DNA of 64,000 nt from the NCBI RefSeq assembly GCF_022844445.1, contig NZ_JALHLS010000006.1, positions 124,001-188,000 of the forward strand, written 5' to 3'. Shown piece by piece: positions 1 through 8,197 of the stretch (position 1 is the stretch's first letter; the number at the start of each line of letters is the position of its first letter). Position numbers and translations under genes: made by a program. Below the pieces are notes generated by a model, which did not search any database, was not told where the DNA came from, and worked only from the letters and a program-made list of their open reading frames with translations. This DNA is from Hyphomonas sp. Its GTDB lineage: Bacteria; Pseudomonadota; Alphaproteobacteria; Caulobacterales; Hyphomonadaceae.

Positions 1-304
1 GGAGTCGATCGACGCCATCGAAAAGGCCGGCAAGTGGAAGGCCGCGACACCGGTCGCCCTTGCCAATGGCCGCTTCGGCGCGCAGCGCTGGAACACCGGC
101 AACCCGCTGCAGGTGCAGGCCGTGCAGACCGCGCTCGGACGTCTCGGCTATGGCGCCGGCACGCCGGACGGCGTGATCGGCCCGCGCACGGCTGATGCGA
201 TTGCCGACTACCAGACTGCGGAAGGCCTCGAAGTGACCGGCACGATCACGCCGGAACTCGTCGATCACCTGAACGCACGGGCCGGCGGCACGCGCCGGAG
301 CTGA
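1..304 (+). CDS. peptidoglycan-binding protein, C-terminal fragment
   Basis: The frame is open from base 2 to the stop at 304, so the gene starts outside the window and only about 100 residues are visible. The last 65 residues form a PG_binding_1 type domain: the pattern LQVQAVQTALGRLGY followed by TPDGVIGPRTADAI and YQ is the usual repeat in which a short helix pair binds peptidoglycan. The part before it (ending VALANGRFGAQRW) is low in features. In alphaproteobacteria such a terminal domain often follows Sel1/TPR repeats in PodJ-like envelope proteins; that parent architecture is inference because the rest is missing. Confidence 0.8.
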   Translation, partial: ESIDAIEKAGKWKAATPVALANGRFGAQRWNTGNPLQVQAVQTALGRLGYGAGTPDGVIGPRTADAIADYQTAEGLEVTGTITPELVDHLNARAGGTRRS

Positions 305-319
305 GGCATCCGCCGGGCG

Positions 320-2509
320 CTAGTCCGGCTTTGCGGTCAGGTCGATGCGGCGGATCTCGCGGACCGTTCCGCTCTCGTGGACGCCTTCGATCAGTTCGGA
401 ATTGACCAGCGCGATGACGCGGCCGCCGGTGAAGATCGGGCGGGCATTGCCGTACCAGTCCACACAGGAAACTTCGCACTCATAGCCTGTGGCGCTTTCC
501 AGTTCCGGGTCGCGGCGCGTGGCGATCAGCTCGCCGGCCTTGGAGAGCTTGCCCGCAGCGTCGGTCTCAAGGTAGCTGAGATCCGAACTCGATGACCACC
601 ACCACCAGCGTTCAGATTCCTCCGAGCGCGAGACGGTCGGCAGCGCGATGAGGCCCTTGCCGTCGGCGCCGATGCGGCTGTTGAACGAGTGGCTGCGGTT
701 CTCGCTCTCGTATCGGTTCTCCATCACCAAGGTGCTGGCGACCGCCGGCTCCTCAAGGCGCAGGTCGATGAGCGAGACGCTGAGGCCCTTGTAGTCGCGG
801 TAGCCGGTGAGCGCCATGTAGGGACCGGCGCGCTCGGCCCGGATCACGTCATGCGGGACGCTGACGGTGACCGGCCAGGACGGATTGTCGACCGGGACGA
901 TGATGGCGCGGGCATCGTCGCGCACCGCTTCGCCTTGGCCGGGCGCCCAGGTGCCCCATCCTTCACGCGCGCCATAGACAAGGTGCTTCTCGGTGAACCG
1001 CGCCTCGTAGCTCGACGCTCCCGGCGACGGCAGCGGCACATAGCGTCCGCCCGGCGCGTCCGTGAACGTGTTCGTGAACGCTGACATGGGTGCATCGAAG
1101 AACGTCAGCGTCGCCGGCGTGCTCCAGCCGACGGGACAAGCGGCTGACTGCCAGTCGACTACTGCGCGGAAAGTTCCGGCATCCATGTCCATCGAGAACT
1201 GGTTCTGCGGCATGCCCCGCACACTTAGCACCGAAGGCATGTCGCCACTGATCGGCAGCTTCACGAGCGCGGATGTCGCGATCTCGCGCACCGGCGCGTG
1301 CCCACTCCGCTCAGGGCAGGCCTGATAACGCCCATCGGACTCGCTCGACATTTCCGCCCAGCCCGGATTCATCCAGAGCCAGAAGGCATCCTTGGTGACC
1401 AGGAATTCATGGAACTCTGTGCCGACGATCGCGGTCGACTCGCACAGCGGCGCAGAAGAATCCGTCGCCCCGGAGATATCGCAGACTGTTACCGTATGGA
1501 TCACCGGCTCAAGCAGGCGCTGTACCGGCATCCAGATGTCCTCGGCGCGGAACAGCGGACGCCCGCGCACATGCTCGCGCTCGCCTTCGGGACCTTCCTT
1601 GCGCCACTCGCGGATCTCCGGCGGATCGAACGCGTCCCACCAGCCGCGCCCGGACGTGAAGATCGGCGTATGGATGACGAGCTTCCCGTCGATCATCCGC
1701 GAGGCATAGTTGCTGCCCGAATAGTAATCGTCCGAGGAGATGTAGAAGGTCGCCTCGCGCGTCACCTTCCCGTCCGCGCCGAGCTTGAGCACAGTGAACT
1801 CGCTCGCATTCTCGCCGTAGGAATAACCGGTCACGAGGATCGTCCTTCCCGCGACCAGCATCTCGTCATACCAGGTATCTTCCTGGTCGGAGCGGTAGAC
1901 GTTGGCGCGGTCCGTGAGCTTCAGGCCGGGCTCACCGCCGGGCATCAGGTCGGTGACGAAGAGGCGGCCGTCCTGCAGGACGACGAGATGGTTGCCGATC
2001 TGCTTGACGATGCCGCCTTCGTCGACGCCGGCTTTCTGGTTGTTGGTGATCTCGGGATTCGACGGGTCGGCAGGGATCGTCGATCCCGTGATGACGACCT
2101 CTTCCGGTGCCGCGCTTTCCATCGCCATCGCGGGCGGCGGCGGAGGCGGCGGCGACATCGCGGCGCTGTCCATCACGCCGGTTGGCGCGGACATCGCCAC
2201 CGGCATGTCGCGCCAGTTGTGGACCCCGCGCTGCGACGCGGCCTCGCGCACCAGTGTCAGCCAGGAGAGGAACTCCGCTTCGCTGTTGAAGCGCGTCAGC
2301 GTGGGCGCGCGCAGCGGATCGAGCGCGGTGTCGGCATAGGCCGGCACATTGCGGTCCGGTTCGGCGAGCTTGAGATCGGCAAACCGGTTCACCGCCACCG
2401 CCGGCGCCAGGGTTTGCGCCTGCACTTCCATCGTCTTCGTGCGCGGCGTGGTGCAGGCAGCCGCCGTCATCACCAGCACCGCGAGGCTCGCAGCGGACAT
2501 CAATTTCAT
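320..2509 (-). CDS. secreted beta-propeller domain lipoprotein
   Basis: This 729-residue protein resembles the family annotated as secreted proteins with a C-terminal beta-propeller (Beta_propel, PF09826). The N-terminus MKLMSAASLAVLVMTAAAC is a hydrophobic signal ending at Cys19, so it is probably a lipoprotein although the lipobox (AAAC) is not canonical. A proline run (SPPPPPPP) lies near residue 120, and the family hallmark GVDEGGIVKQIGNHLVVL follows near residue 160; repeated blade-like strands fill the rest. The ATG at 2509 is preferred to an upstream one at 2545 because AGGGGAG sits just before it and the signal peptide then starts cleanly. It is convergent with the partial gene on its left. 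Function is unknown. Confidence 0.8.
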   Translation of the reverse strand: MKLMSAASLAVLVMTAAACTTPRTKTMEVQAQTLAPAVAVNRFADLKLAEPDRNVPAYADTALDPLRAPTLTRFNSEAEFLSWLTLVREAASQRGVHNWRDMPVAMSAPTGVMDSAAMSPPPPPPPAMAMESAAPEEVVITGSTIPADPSNPEITNNQKAGVDEGGIVKQIGNHLVVLQDGRLFVTDLMPGGEPGLKLTDRANVYRSDQEDTWYDEMLVAGRTILVTGYSYGENASEFTVLKLGADGKVTREATFYISSDDYYSGSNYASRMIDGKLVIHTPIFTSGRGWWDAFDPPEIREWRKEGPEGEREHVRGRPLFRAEDIWMPVQRLLEPVIHTVTVCDISGATDSSAPLCESTAIVGTEFHEFLVTKDAFWLWMNPGWAEMSSESDGRYQACPERSGHAPVREIATSALVKLPISGDMPSVLSVRGMPQNQFSMDMDAGTFRAVVDWQSAACPVGWSTPATLTFFDAPMSAFTNTFTDAPGGRYVPLPSPGASSYEARFTEKHLVYGAREGWGTWAPGQGEAVRDDARAIIVPVDNPSWPVTVSVPHDVIRAERAGPYMALTGYRDYKGLSVSLIDLRLEEPAVASTLVMENRYESENRSHSFNSRIGADGKGLIALPTVSRSEESERWWWWSSSSDLSYLETDAAGKLSKAGELIATRRDPELESATGYECEVSCVDWYGNARPIFTGGRVIALVNSELIEGVHESGTVREIRRIDLTAKPD

Positions 2510-2625
2510 GGGACTCCCCTCCCTGTCTGAGAGCCGAGTAAGCACACCAGACTTGGGCGGAGTAAAGGCACGGGTTTGGCACAGGGATGTTCCCTCGCGG
2601 CGAAAACCGGATTAGTGCGAAGGCC

Positions 2626-3543
2626 ATGACGAACTCGAATGACATGCCCCTCGCCGCCAAGCCCATCGACCGTGCCGCCCATCGCCGCACGAATGAAGCC
2701 TGGCTTGAAGATGCTTTCAGGCGCAACGACGTGCTGATCCTGCTGCTGCGCGACGGCGCGCCGCTGATTGGCCGCGATGGCGGCCTGGTCTGGATGGGAC
2801 CGGAGACAGAGCGCATCTCGCCGGGCTCGCCGCGCCTCTTCCTGGGTGAGGACAAGGCGGGTGCGCCGGTGTTCGCGGTCGAGCTGCCGGCGAAGTTCGA
2901 ACTGGCCGGCTCGCTGATCGAAGGCATCGGCGAGTTCACCGATTTCCGCCAGGCCGCCGCGCGCCTGCCCGCGATGGATGCCAACTGCGCCTCAACCGCG
3001 CGCAGCCTTTTCCTCTGGCATGCCTCGCACGGACACTGCGCGAAGTGCGGCGGCAAGAATGGCATCACCGATGCGGGCTGGAAGGCGCAGTGCACCGCGT
3101 GCGGCACCGAACATTTCCCGCGCACCGACCCTGTGGCGATCATGCTGGCGGTGAAAGATGGCAAGGCGCTCATCGGGCGCCAGAAATTCTGGCCGGCTGG
3201 TTTCATGTCCTGCCTCGCGGGCTTCTGCGAACCGGGAGAGACGATCGAACAGGCGGCTGCGCGCGAACTTTTCGAGGAAGCGGGCATCGTGTGCGACCCT
3301 GCGACGGCAGAATATGTCGCCTGCCAGCCCTGGCCATTCCCCTCTTCGCTGATGATGGGCTTCATCCTTCCGGCCCAAACGGAGGAGATCAACATCGACT
3401 CCAAGGAACTCGAGAGCGCCCGATGGGTTCCGCGCGCCGAAATGAGAGAAATTCTTTCAGGCAAGCATGCCGAACTTTTTTGCCCGCCATCTTCTGCAAT
3501 TGCCCATCATATATTGAAGGTTTGGGCCGAACGGGACGATTGA
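2626..3543 (+). CDS. nudC: NAD+/NADH pyrophosphatase (NudC family)
   Basis: A 305-residue Nudix hydrolase of the NudC type, which cleaves NADH to NMNH and AMP and in bacteria can also remove NAD caps from RNA. A zinc ribbon is visible (CAKCGG, then CTACGTEHFPRTDP). The Nudix box GFCEPGETIEQAAARELFEE matches GX5EX7REUXEEXGU. After it comes CQPWPFPSSLM, the NADH-specificity motif usually written SQPWPFPxS; here Cys replaces the first Ser. The ATG at 2626 has GCGAAGG upstream and fits the family length better than the ATG at 2587. It is divergent from the beta-propeller gene. Confidence 0.93.
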   Translation: MTNSNDMPLAAKPIDRAAHRRTNEAWLEDAFRRNDVLILLLRDGAPLIGRDGGLVWMGPETERISPGSPRLFLGEDKAGAPVFAVELPAKFELAGSLIEGIGEFTDFRQAAARLPAMDANCASTARSLFLWHASHGHCAKCGGKNGITDAGWKAQCTACGTEHFPRTDPVAIMLAVKDGKALIGRQKFWPAGFMSCLAGFCEPGETIEQAAARELFEEAGIVCDPATAEYVACQPWPFPSSLMMGFILPAQTEEINIDSKELESARWVPRAEMREILSGKHAELFCPPSSAIAHHILKVWAERDD

Positions 3544-3646
3544 CCGTGTACGGACGGTTACAGGAACTCGCCTGAAAAATGAATTTTAGGAGTTGCATTC
3601 CCGCGAATCACGATATTATTGGCGAGCCACTCAAAGGAGATCGAAG

Positions 3647-3802
3647 ATGGCTGTTGCAAAAAAACCTGCTGCGAAAAAACCCGCCGCAAAAAAACCTGCC
3701 GTGAAAAAAGCTGCGCCGAAAGCCGCCGCGAAAAAGCCGGCCGCTAAAACCGCCAAAGCTGCTCCGGCCAAAAAGCCGGCCGCAAAAGCGAAGAAGAAGT
3801 AA
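3647..3802 (+). CDS. histone H1-like Lys/Ala/Pro-rich small protein
   Basis: This 51-residue protein is made almost only of Lys, Ala and Pro, in repeats of the AKKPA type, starting MAVAKKPAAKKPAAKK. Such tails resemble the C-terminal domain of histone H1 and of bacterial H1-like or AlgP-like proteins, which bind nucleic acid through charge. No folded domain is present. The start at 3647 is set by AAAGGAGA at 3633-3640; a 54-base upstream extension has no ribosome site. The coding sequence uses many AAA codons, unlike its neighbours. A strong hairpin terminator follows 27 bases after the stop, so it is probably a single, well-expressed gene. DNA or RNA compaction is inference. Confidence 0.85.
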   Translation: MAVAKKPAAKKPAAKKPAVKKAAPKAAAKKPAAKTAKAAPAKKPAAKAKKK

Positions 3803-3820
3803 GTCTACGGACGACTTCAA

Positions 3821-3863
3821 AATACAAAAGGGCGAGCGCAAGCTCGCCCTTTTTCTTTTGTAT
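3821..3863. terminator. intrinsic terminator after the Lys/Ala/Pro gene
   Basis: The stem GGGCGAGC (3830-3837) pairs perfectly with GCTCGCCC (3842-3849) around a GCAA tetraloop. A run of Ts interrupted by one C follows on the right and an A run lies on the left, so the hairpin could stop transcription in both directions. Confidence 0.92.
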
Positions 3864-4103
3864 TTTCAAGGAATTTGCCGCGAGAGTTCAAGCGCCGGAT
3901 GAGGGCGCGCAGCGCTCGGATTCCTTGGCCATCCCGGTCCGCGAATAACCGCGTCGATGCCCCTCTGACGGCGCATCCTCCGCCCTCACCGCCCCGCATT
4001 TCGCGCTCATGCCGACGCCTTCGCGCCGCCCGTCCTTCGCGCTCAAACGCAACGGTGCCGGCAGGATCTGCGCGGGCGCCGCCTGAGCCGGAATCGCCAT
4101 TTT

Positions 4104-4562
4104 CTAGTTGATCACGTCCGGCCAGTTGGTGTTTGCGGCCGAGATGAAGCCCGGGATATCCCCTTCCCACTTCTTTTGTACGGAAGTGTTGTAGTTGAGA
4201 TACAGTTTACCGCCGACGATCTTCCAGTGCTTCGCATCGCCCTTCGCGGTGTAGCCCTGGCTGACCGCCCAGGCGCAGTAGCCGCCGTATTGCGGCGCGT
4301 AGGCTTCCGGGTTTTTTTTGAAAGCGTCGCGGTTCGCTGCACTTGCGAAGCGGAACTCAGCGCCGTTCCAGGTCGTGGCGAATGCCTTCGTGCCTTTTAC
4401 CGGCTTGCCCTCAGCAAAGTAGGCGACCGGATCGTAGCCTTGCACCGCGATGTCGTCGAAGGCGCTGGTGTAGATCGGCGGTTCGGCCGCCGCGACGGGC
4501 GGGAGAAGCATGGCGGGCGCCACGGCGATGGCGGCGGCGGCGAGGATTGTACGGAGGTTCAT
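4104..4562 (-). CDS. YHS domain-containing exported protein
   Basis: A 152-residue protein with an N-terminal signal peptide (about residues 1-25, ending PPVAAAEP) followed by a YHS-family domain: YDPVAYFAEGKPVKG, then TWNGAEFRFASAANRDAFKKNPEAY and QYGGYCAWAVSQG. YHS domains are short metal-associated modules, often linked to copper or other metals. This exported single-domain form is common in proteobacteria and its precise function is unknown. About 235 bases without a convincing gene separate it from the terminator at 3863. Confidence 0.85.
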   Translation of the reverse strand: MNLRTILAAAAIAVAPAMLLPPVAAAEPPIYTSAFDDIAVQGYDPVAYFAEGKPVKGTKAFATTWNGAEFRFASAANRDAFKKNPEAYAPQYGGYCAWAVSQGYTAKGDAKHWKIVGGKLYLNYNTSVQKKWEGDIPGFISAANTNWPDVIN

Positions 4563-4649
4563 GGGATCAGGTTTCCACTTTCGGGGTTGAAGAAATAAAC
4601 TGGCCCCTGCGGCGATGCGAAGGGGCGGCGCGCCGCCGCGGCCAGCGGA

Positions 4650-5177
4650 TCAGGGCCGCTGAGGGGGCGGAATCGGTCCCTGAAGGGCTGAGCGTGCGTC
4701 ACGCGGGAAAAGCACGCGCGTGATGGAGCCGGCGAGTTCGCCGAGCACGCTGCGCCCCGCGATCAGCATGGCAACCGAAGAGAGCCAGACGACGACCGCC
4801 ATGGCGAACAGGCCGCCTCCATCATCGTTCGGATCAATGCCGAGAGGCGTTAAGAGATGGAAGCCGACGGCGCCGCTCATCACGGCGGCGGCGATGAGCG
4901 CGCCGATGATGCGCAGGCGTTTGAGCGCGGGCACAAGGCTGGCGAGAAGAAACGCCGCCGCTATGAGTTCTGCCGAGCCGATGACGTACTGGCTGAAGAG
5001 GCCCGTCTGCGCGAAGAGGCCGCCCGCGCCGAAGCTGGCCGCCCAGCTATCGAGCTTGCCGAAGATGGTCTGCGTCTCCGGCGCATTGGTGAACTTGAAG
5101 CGGAGGCTGTCGAGGAAGACGGCAGCGGCGGTGATTGAATAGGCGATGGGCGCATAGGTGCGCAGATGGCGTGTCAT
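4650..5177 (-). CDS. DoxX-like membrane protein
   Basis: A 175-residue protein with four hydrophobic segments, beginning MTRHLRTYAPIAYSITAAAVFLDSLRFKFT. The opening 'DSLRFKFTN' and the membrane-helix order fit the DoxX/DUF417-like family of small membrane proteins associated with redox or thiol stress in some bacteria. The start at 5177 is chosen because the upstream extension is basic and non-hydrophobic, unlike the family. It is divergent from the LysR gene with 152 bases between, so that regulator may control it; this is inference. Confidence 0.65.
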   Translation of the reverse strand: MTRHLRTYAPIAYSITAAAVFLDSLRFKFTNAPETQTIFGKLDSWAASFGAGGLFAQTGLFSQYVIGSAELIAAAFLLASLVPALKRLRIIGALIAAAVMSGAVGFHLLTPLGIDPNDDGGGLFAMAVVVWLSSVAMLIAGRSVLGELAGSITRVLFPRDARSALQGPIPPPQRP

Positions 5178-5254
5178 GTCTGGTGTGTCCCTCTGTCCGG
5201 CCGCATATGCCACCGCAGCTGCGGCGCGACTAAGCACGCCTTTGTGAGGCGGCT

Positions 5255-5268
5255 TCACGCCTGCGTGA
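5255..5268. promoter_or_regulatory. candidate operator between DoxX-like and lysR genes
   Basis: TCACGC-CT-GCGTGA is an inverted repeat with perfect 6-bp arms placed between two divergent genes, 61 bases before the LysR start. The octamer GTGAGGCG also occurs twice here. LysR proteins bind such dyads, but no assignment can be proved from sequence. Confidence 0.4.
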
Positions 5269-5329
5269 GGCGTCCCCTCGCGGATCGCGCGGACATATCC
5301 TATGTTCATGCGTATTCTGCATAAGGGGG

Positions 5330-6250
5330 ATGTTCTTGGACCGGATTGATGCAATGCGCCTTTTCATTCGCGTTGCGGATGCGGGCAGCTTCTCGCGCGC
5401 AGCCGCCGATCTCGAACTGGGACAGCCAACGGTCTCGCGCCGGGTCCAGGATCTGGAGGAGAGCCTCGGCACGACCCTCTTCCAACGGACGACCCGTGCG
5501 CTGAGCCTGACCGAGGCAGGCACCCGCTTCTACAAACGCGCGACAGATATCCTCACCGAGTATGACGAAGCAGAAGCCGAGGCGCGCGGACTGGAGCATC
5601 AGCCGGTCGGCCTGCTGCGTATCTCGTGTTCGCATTCCTTCGGGCGGCGCGTAGTGGCGCCGGCTGCCACCAGCTTCCTCGGCGCCTGGCCGAACATCCG
5701 CATCGACCTGATCTCCGACGACGCGATCACGGATCTCGTTGCGGAAGGTGTCGACATCGCCTTCCGTCTCGGCGAGCTGCGCGACTCGAGCCTGATGGCA
5801 AAGAAGGTCGGCGAAGCGCCGCAGGTGCTGTGGGCCTCGCAGTCCTATCTCGACCGGCGCGGCACACCGCAGCATCCCGATGACCTTGCCGCGCATGATG
5901 CGGTCGTGTTCCGTCACAGCCGGCAGCCGACCTGGGAGTTGCGCAAGGGCAACGAGACGGTGGAAGCGAAAGTCGACGGACCGTTCCGCGCATCTTCGGG
6001 CGAGACGCTGCTCGAAGCGGCTGCCGGCGGGCTGGGCCTCTTCCTCGCGCCGGCCTGGCTTGCCTCCGAATGCACCGGCGAGATCCGTCTCGTCCGTGTG
6101 CTGCCGGACTGGCACGGGCCGAGCCTCGCGATCCATGCGGTTTGGAGTTCGGGCAAGCTGCGCGGCAAGGCGAAGCTGTTCATCGACCATGCTGAGCCTG
6201 CGATTGCCGCCGCGTGCAGTCTGACGCGGCTGGAGGTGGCGCACAGCTGA
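5330..6250 (+). CDS. LysR family transcriptional regulator
   Basis: A LysR-type regulator of 306 residues. The winged helix-turn-helix is at residues 8-65 (AMRLFIRVADAGSFSRAAADL, then QPTVSRRVQDLEESLGTTLFQRTTR), followed by the periplasmic-binding-like effector domain. The ATG at 5330 is immediately next to its own purine run AAGGGGG; a TTG at 5336 sits 6 bases after that run and would give the usual family start MDRIDAMRLF, so it may be the real start. The effector is unknown. The divergent DoxX-like gene is the likeliest target. Confidence 0.92.
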   Translation: MFLDRIDAMRLFIRVADAGSFSRAAADLELGQPTVSRRVQDLEESLGTTLFQRTTRALSLTEAGTRFYKRATDILTEYDEAEAEARGLEHQPVGLLRISCSHSFGRRVVAPAATSFLGAWPNIRIDLISDDAITDLVAEGVDIAFRLGELRDSSLMAKKVGEAPQVLWASQSYLDRRGTPQHPDDLAAHDAVVFRHSRQPTWELRKGNETVEAKVDGPFRASSGETLLEAAAGGLGLFLAPAWLASECTGEIRLVRVLPDWHGPSLAIHAVWSSGKLRGKAKLFIDHAEPAIAAACSLTRLEVAHS

Positions 6251-6252
6251 TC

Positions 6253-7482
6253 TCAGCCCGGCTTGCCGAGACGGGCAGAAAGGAACGCCGCAAGCGCCGG
6301 ATCGCGGGTCAGCGAGGTCGCCCGCGCACAAGCCTCGGCGGCTTCCTTCAACTGACCGGCTGATTTCAGCAGATGGAAGCGCGCCGCCCAGTAGGGCTGG
6401 TAGGACGTGATGCGCTCGGCAGGTATTTCGCCAAGGCGCGCGAGCCCTGCCTCGGCGCCGCGATGTGCGCCGTAGGCGACCGCGCGCGCGACTGCGGCGC
6501 CAATCGATGGCCACTGGCGCACGAGCACATCATAGAGGGTCAGCAGCGCCTCGGCAGGCACCTCGCCGAGCATGACTGACTGGTTGTGCAGCGACTGGAT
6601 CGCGGCCTCGGTCTGGAAGCGGCCGGGCCGTCCCATCATCGCGGCCGCGCGCAGGCAGGCTTCGGCCTCGGCGATGAAGGCGCCGTTCCAGAGGCGCACG
6701 TCCTGATCCTTGAGCGGAACATAGGCGCCGTCCGGGTCGCGGCGCGCAGCGGCGCGCGCTGCGCTGGCCAGCATCAGCGCGAGCAGGCCCTTCGCCTCCG
6801 CCGCCCCCGGCAGCAGCCTGACGACGAGGCGCGAGAGGAAGATCGCTTCGCCGGTCAGCGGCTCGCCGGCGGGCTCCTCGCCCGGCACCTCGTCCCAACC
6901 AAGCGTGTAGGCGGCATAGATGGCGGCGAGCACGTCTTCGAGGCGGTCGTCCAGTGCAGACGCTTCGGGAACCTCGAAGGCAATTCCCGTATCGCGGATC
7001 TTCGCCTTCGCGCGTACGAGGCGCTGCGACATCGCAGGCGCTTCGACCAGGAAGGCACGCGCGATGCGCGCCGCGTCGAGGCCAAGGATGGTCTGCAACA
7101 TCAGTGGTGTGCGGATGGCTTCGTCGATGGCGGGATGGGCGCAGACGAACATCAGCTTGAGGCGCTCGTCGGGAAACTCGGACGGCGTGCGCGACTGCAT
7201 GGCATCGTAAACCTGTTCGAGCGCGGGCGCTGCGGCATCGCGCACACCCTGATGGCGGCGGACATGACCGGCGGCGCGGCGGGCCGCAGTGAGGAGCCAG
7301 GCTTCCGGACGCCGCGGCACACCCTGGTCCGGCCAGATGCGCAGCGCGCTGGCAAAAGCATCCGACAGTGCGTCTTCTGCGGCGGCGATGTCGCGGGTGG
7401 TGCGCACGAGGTGGGAGAGGAGACGCCCGTAGCTTATCCGCGCGGCGGCTTCGGCGGCGGCGCGGGCGTCTCCCTCGTTCAT
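6253..7482 (-). CDS. ECF sigma factor, ECF42-like (YciI-associated)
   Basis: A 409-residue sigma factor with a short N-terminal sigma-70 region 2/4 part (about residues 1-175, containing EDALSDAFASALRIWP and RRPEAWLLTAARRAA) and a long C-terminal helical extension with TPR-like character (YQPYWAARFHLLKSAGQ). This is the architecture of the ECF42 group, whose genes stand next to DGPF/YciI proteins, exactly as here. Its ATG directly abuts the stop of the YciI gene, so the two are translationally coupled. In ECF42 the C-terminal domain replaces a classical anti-sigma factor. The target promoters are not known. Confidence 0.9.
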   Translation of the reverse strand: MNEGDARAAAEAAARISYGRLLSHLVRTTRDIAAAEDALSDAFASALRIWPDQGVPRRPEAWLLTAARRAAGHVRRHQGVRDAAAPALEQVYDAMQSRTPSEFPDERLKLMFVCAHPAIDEAIRTPLMLQTILGLDAARIARAFLVEAPAMSQRLVRAKAKIRDTGIAFEVPEASALDDRLEDVLAAIYAAYTLGWDEVPGEEPAGEPLTGEAIFLSRLVVRLLPGAAEAKGLLALMLASAARAAARRDPDGAYVPLKDQDVRLWNGAFIAEAEACLRAAAMMGRPGRFQTEAAIQSLHNQSVMLGEVPAEALLTLYDVLVRQWPSIGAAVARAVAYGAHRGAEAGLARLGEIPAERITSYQPYWAARFHLLKSAGQLKEAAEACARATSLTRDPALAAFLSARLGKPG

Positions 7483-7842
7483 TCAGCGCACCGGCGGTGG
7501 CAACACGGGGCGAACCTCGACCGCGCCGTACTCGGCCGACGGCGCCTTCGCGGCCCAGGCCAGCGCGGCATCGAGACCGGCGACCTCGATCACGATATAG
7601 CCGCCGAGCTGTTCCTTGACGTCGGCATAGGGGCCGTCCTGCACCTCGCGCCTGCCGTTCCGGATACGGACGGTCGTGGCGGTGTGCGGCGGATGGAGGG
7701 CGTCGCCGTTGACCATGATGCCGGCCTGAGCGACGGCGCCCATATAGGTCGCCCAGGCGCCCCAATAGGCAGGGGCTTCGGCGGGGTCTTCGCGCCTGGC
7801 GAAGGTTTCTGCAGGTTCGGTGAAGATCAACATGTACTGCAT
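7483..7842 (-). CDS. YciI/DGPF family protein
   Basis: A 119-residue YCII-related (PF03795) protein starting MQYMLIFTEP and carrying EVQDGPYADVKEQLGGY, the DGPF-like motif that names the family. These small ferredoxin-fold proteins occur in operons with ECF41/ECF42 sigma factors, and the gene here is immediately upstream of one with no gap. The biochemical role in the sigma pathway is unresolved. Confidence 0.93.
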   Translation of the reverse strand: MQYMLIFTEPAETFARREDPAEAPAYWGAWATYMGAVAQAGIMVNGDALHPPHTATTVRIRNGRREVQDGPYADVKEQLGGYIVIEVAGLDAALAWAAKAPSAEYGAVEVRPVLPPPVR

Positions 7843-7870
7843 GGTTCGGGTTCCTTGATCCGGGCGACGA

Positions 7871-8107
7871 CTATTGCGGCGCCGTCATGCCGCCGCGTTT
7901 CGAGCAAGGGGGCTCCCCCGCATAGGCCTCGGCAGCGGCGCGCAAAGCGGTCTCGATCTGGAAATAGCCCCCGAGAACGCGTTCGCCAGTGGGGGCCTCG
8001 CTTTCGGATATCAGCGGCGCGTCGCAGAGGAACAGGGTACTGGTTTCAGCCGCAGCCGGCAGGGCGGCGAGCGCGAGGGCCGCGAGGGCCGGAAGAAAGC
8101 GAGGCAC
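7871..8107 (-). CDS. small exported protein of unknown function
   Basis: A 78-residue product with a clear signal peptide (MPRFLPALAALALAALPAAAE, cleavage after about residue 20) and a 57-residue mature part with two cysteines (FLCDAP and EPPCSKRGG) that could form one disulfide. I do not recognise a family. It lies 28 bases upstream of the YciI gene in the same direction and may be co-transcribed with the sigma pair. The reading frame is reasonable but short. Confidence 0.6.
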   Translation of the reverse strand: MPRFLPALAALALAALPAAAETSTLFLCDAPLISESEAPTGERVLGGYFQIETALRAAAEAYAGEPPCSKRGGMTAPQ

Positions 8108-8197
8108 GTGAAAACTCCATCACAGCGGCAGGACCATTCCTGCCTGCTGTGATGAGCCGTGAGCGCCGCCGGTTTCGACAATGGCGCGGTAAAATCT

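Noticed and set aside
1298-2530. 410-residue frame antisense to the beta-propeller gene
   Set aside because: Arg/His-rich shadow caused by GC-rich third positions; the opposite strand has a signal peptide and a family motif.
3888-4100. 70-residue frame just after the YHS gene
   Set aside because: No ribosome site, no hydrophobic or family pattern; the 235-base gap seems non-coding.
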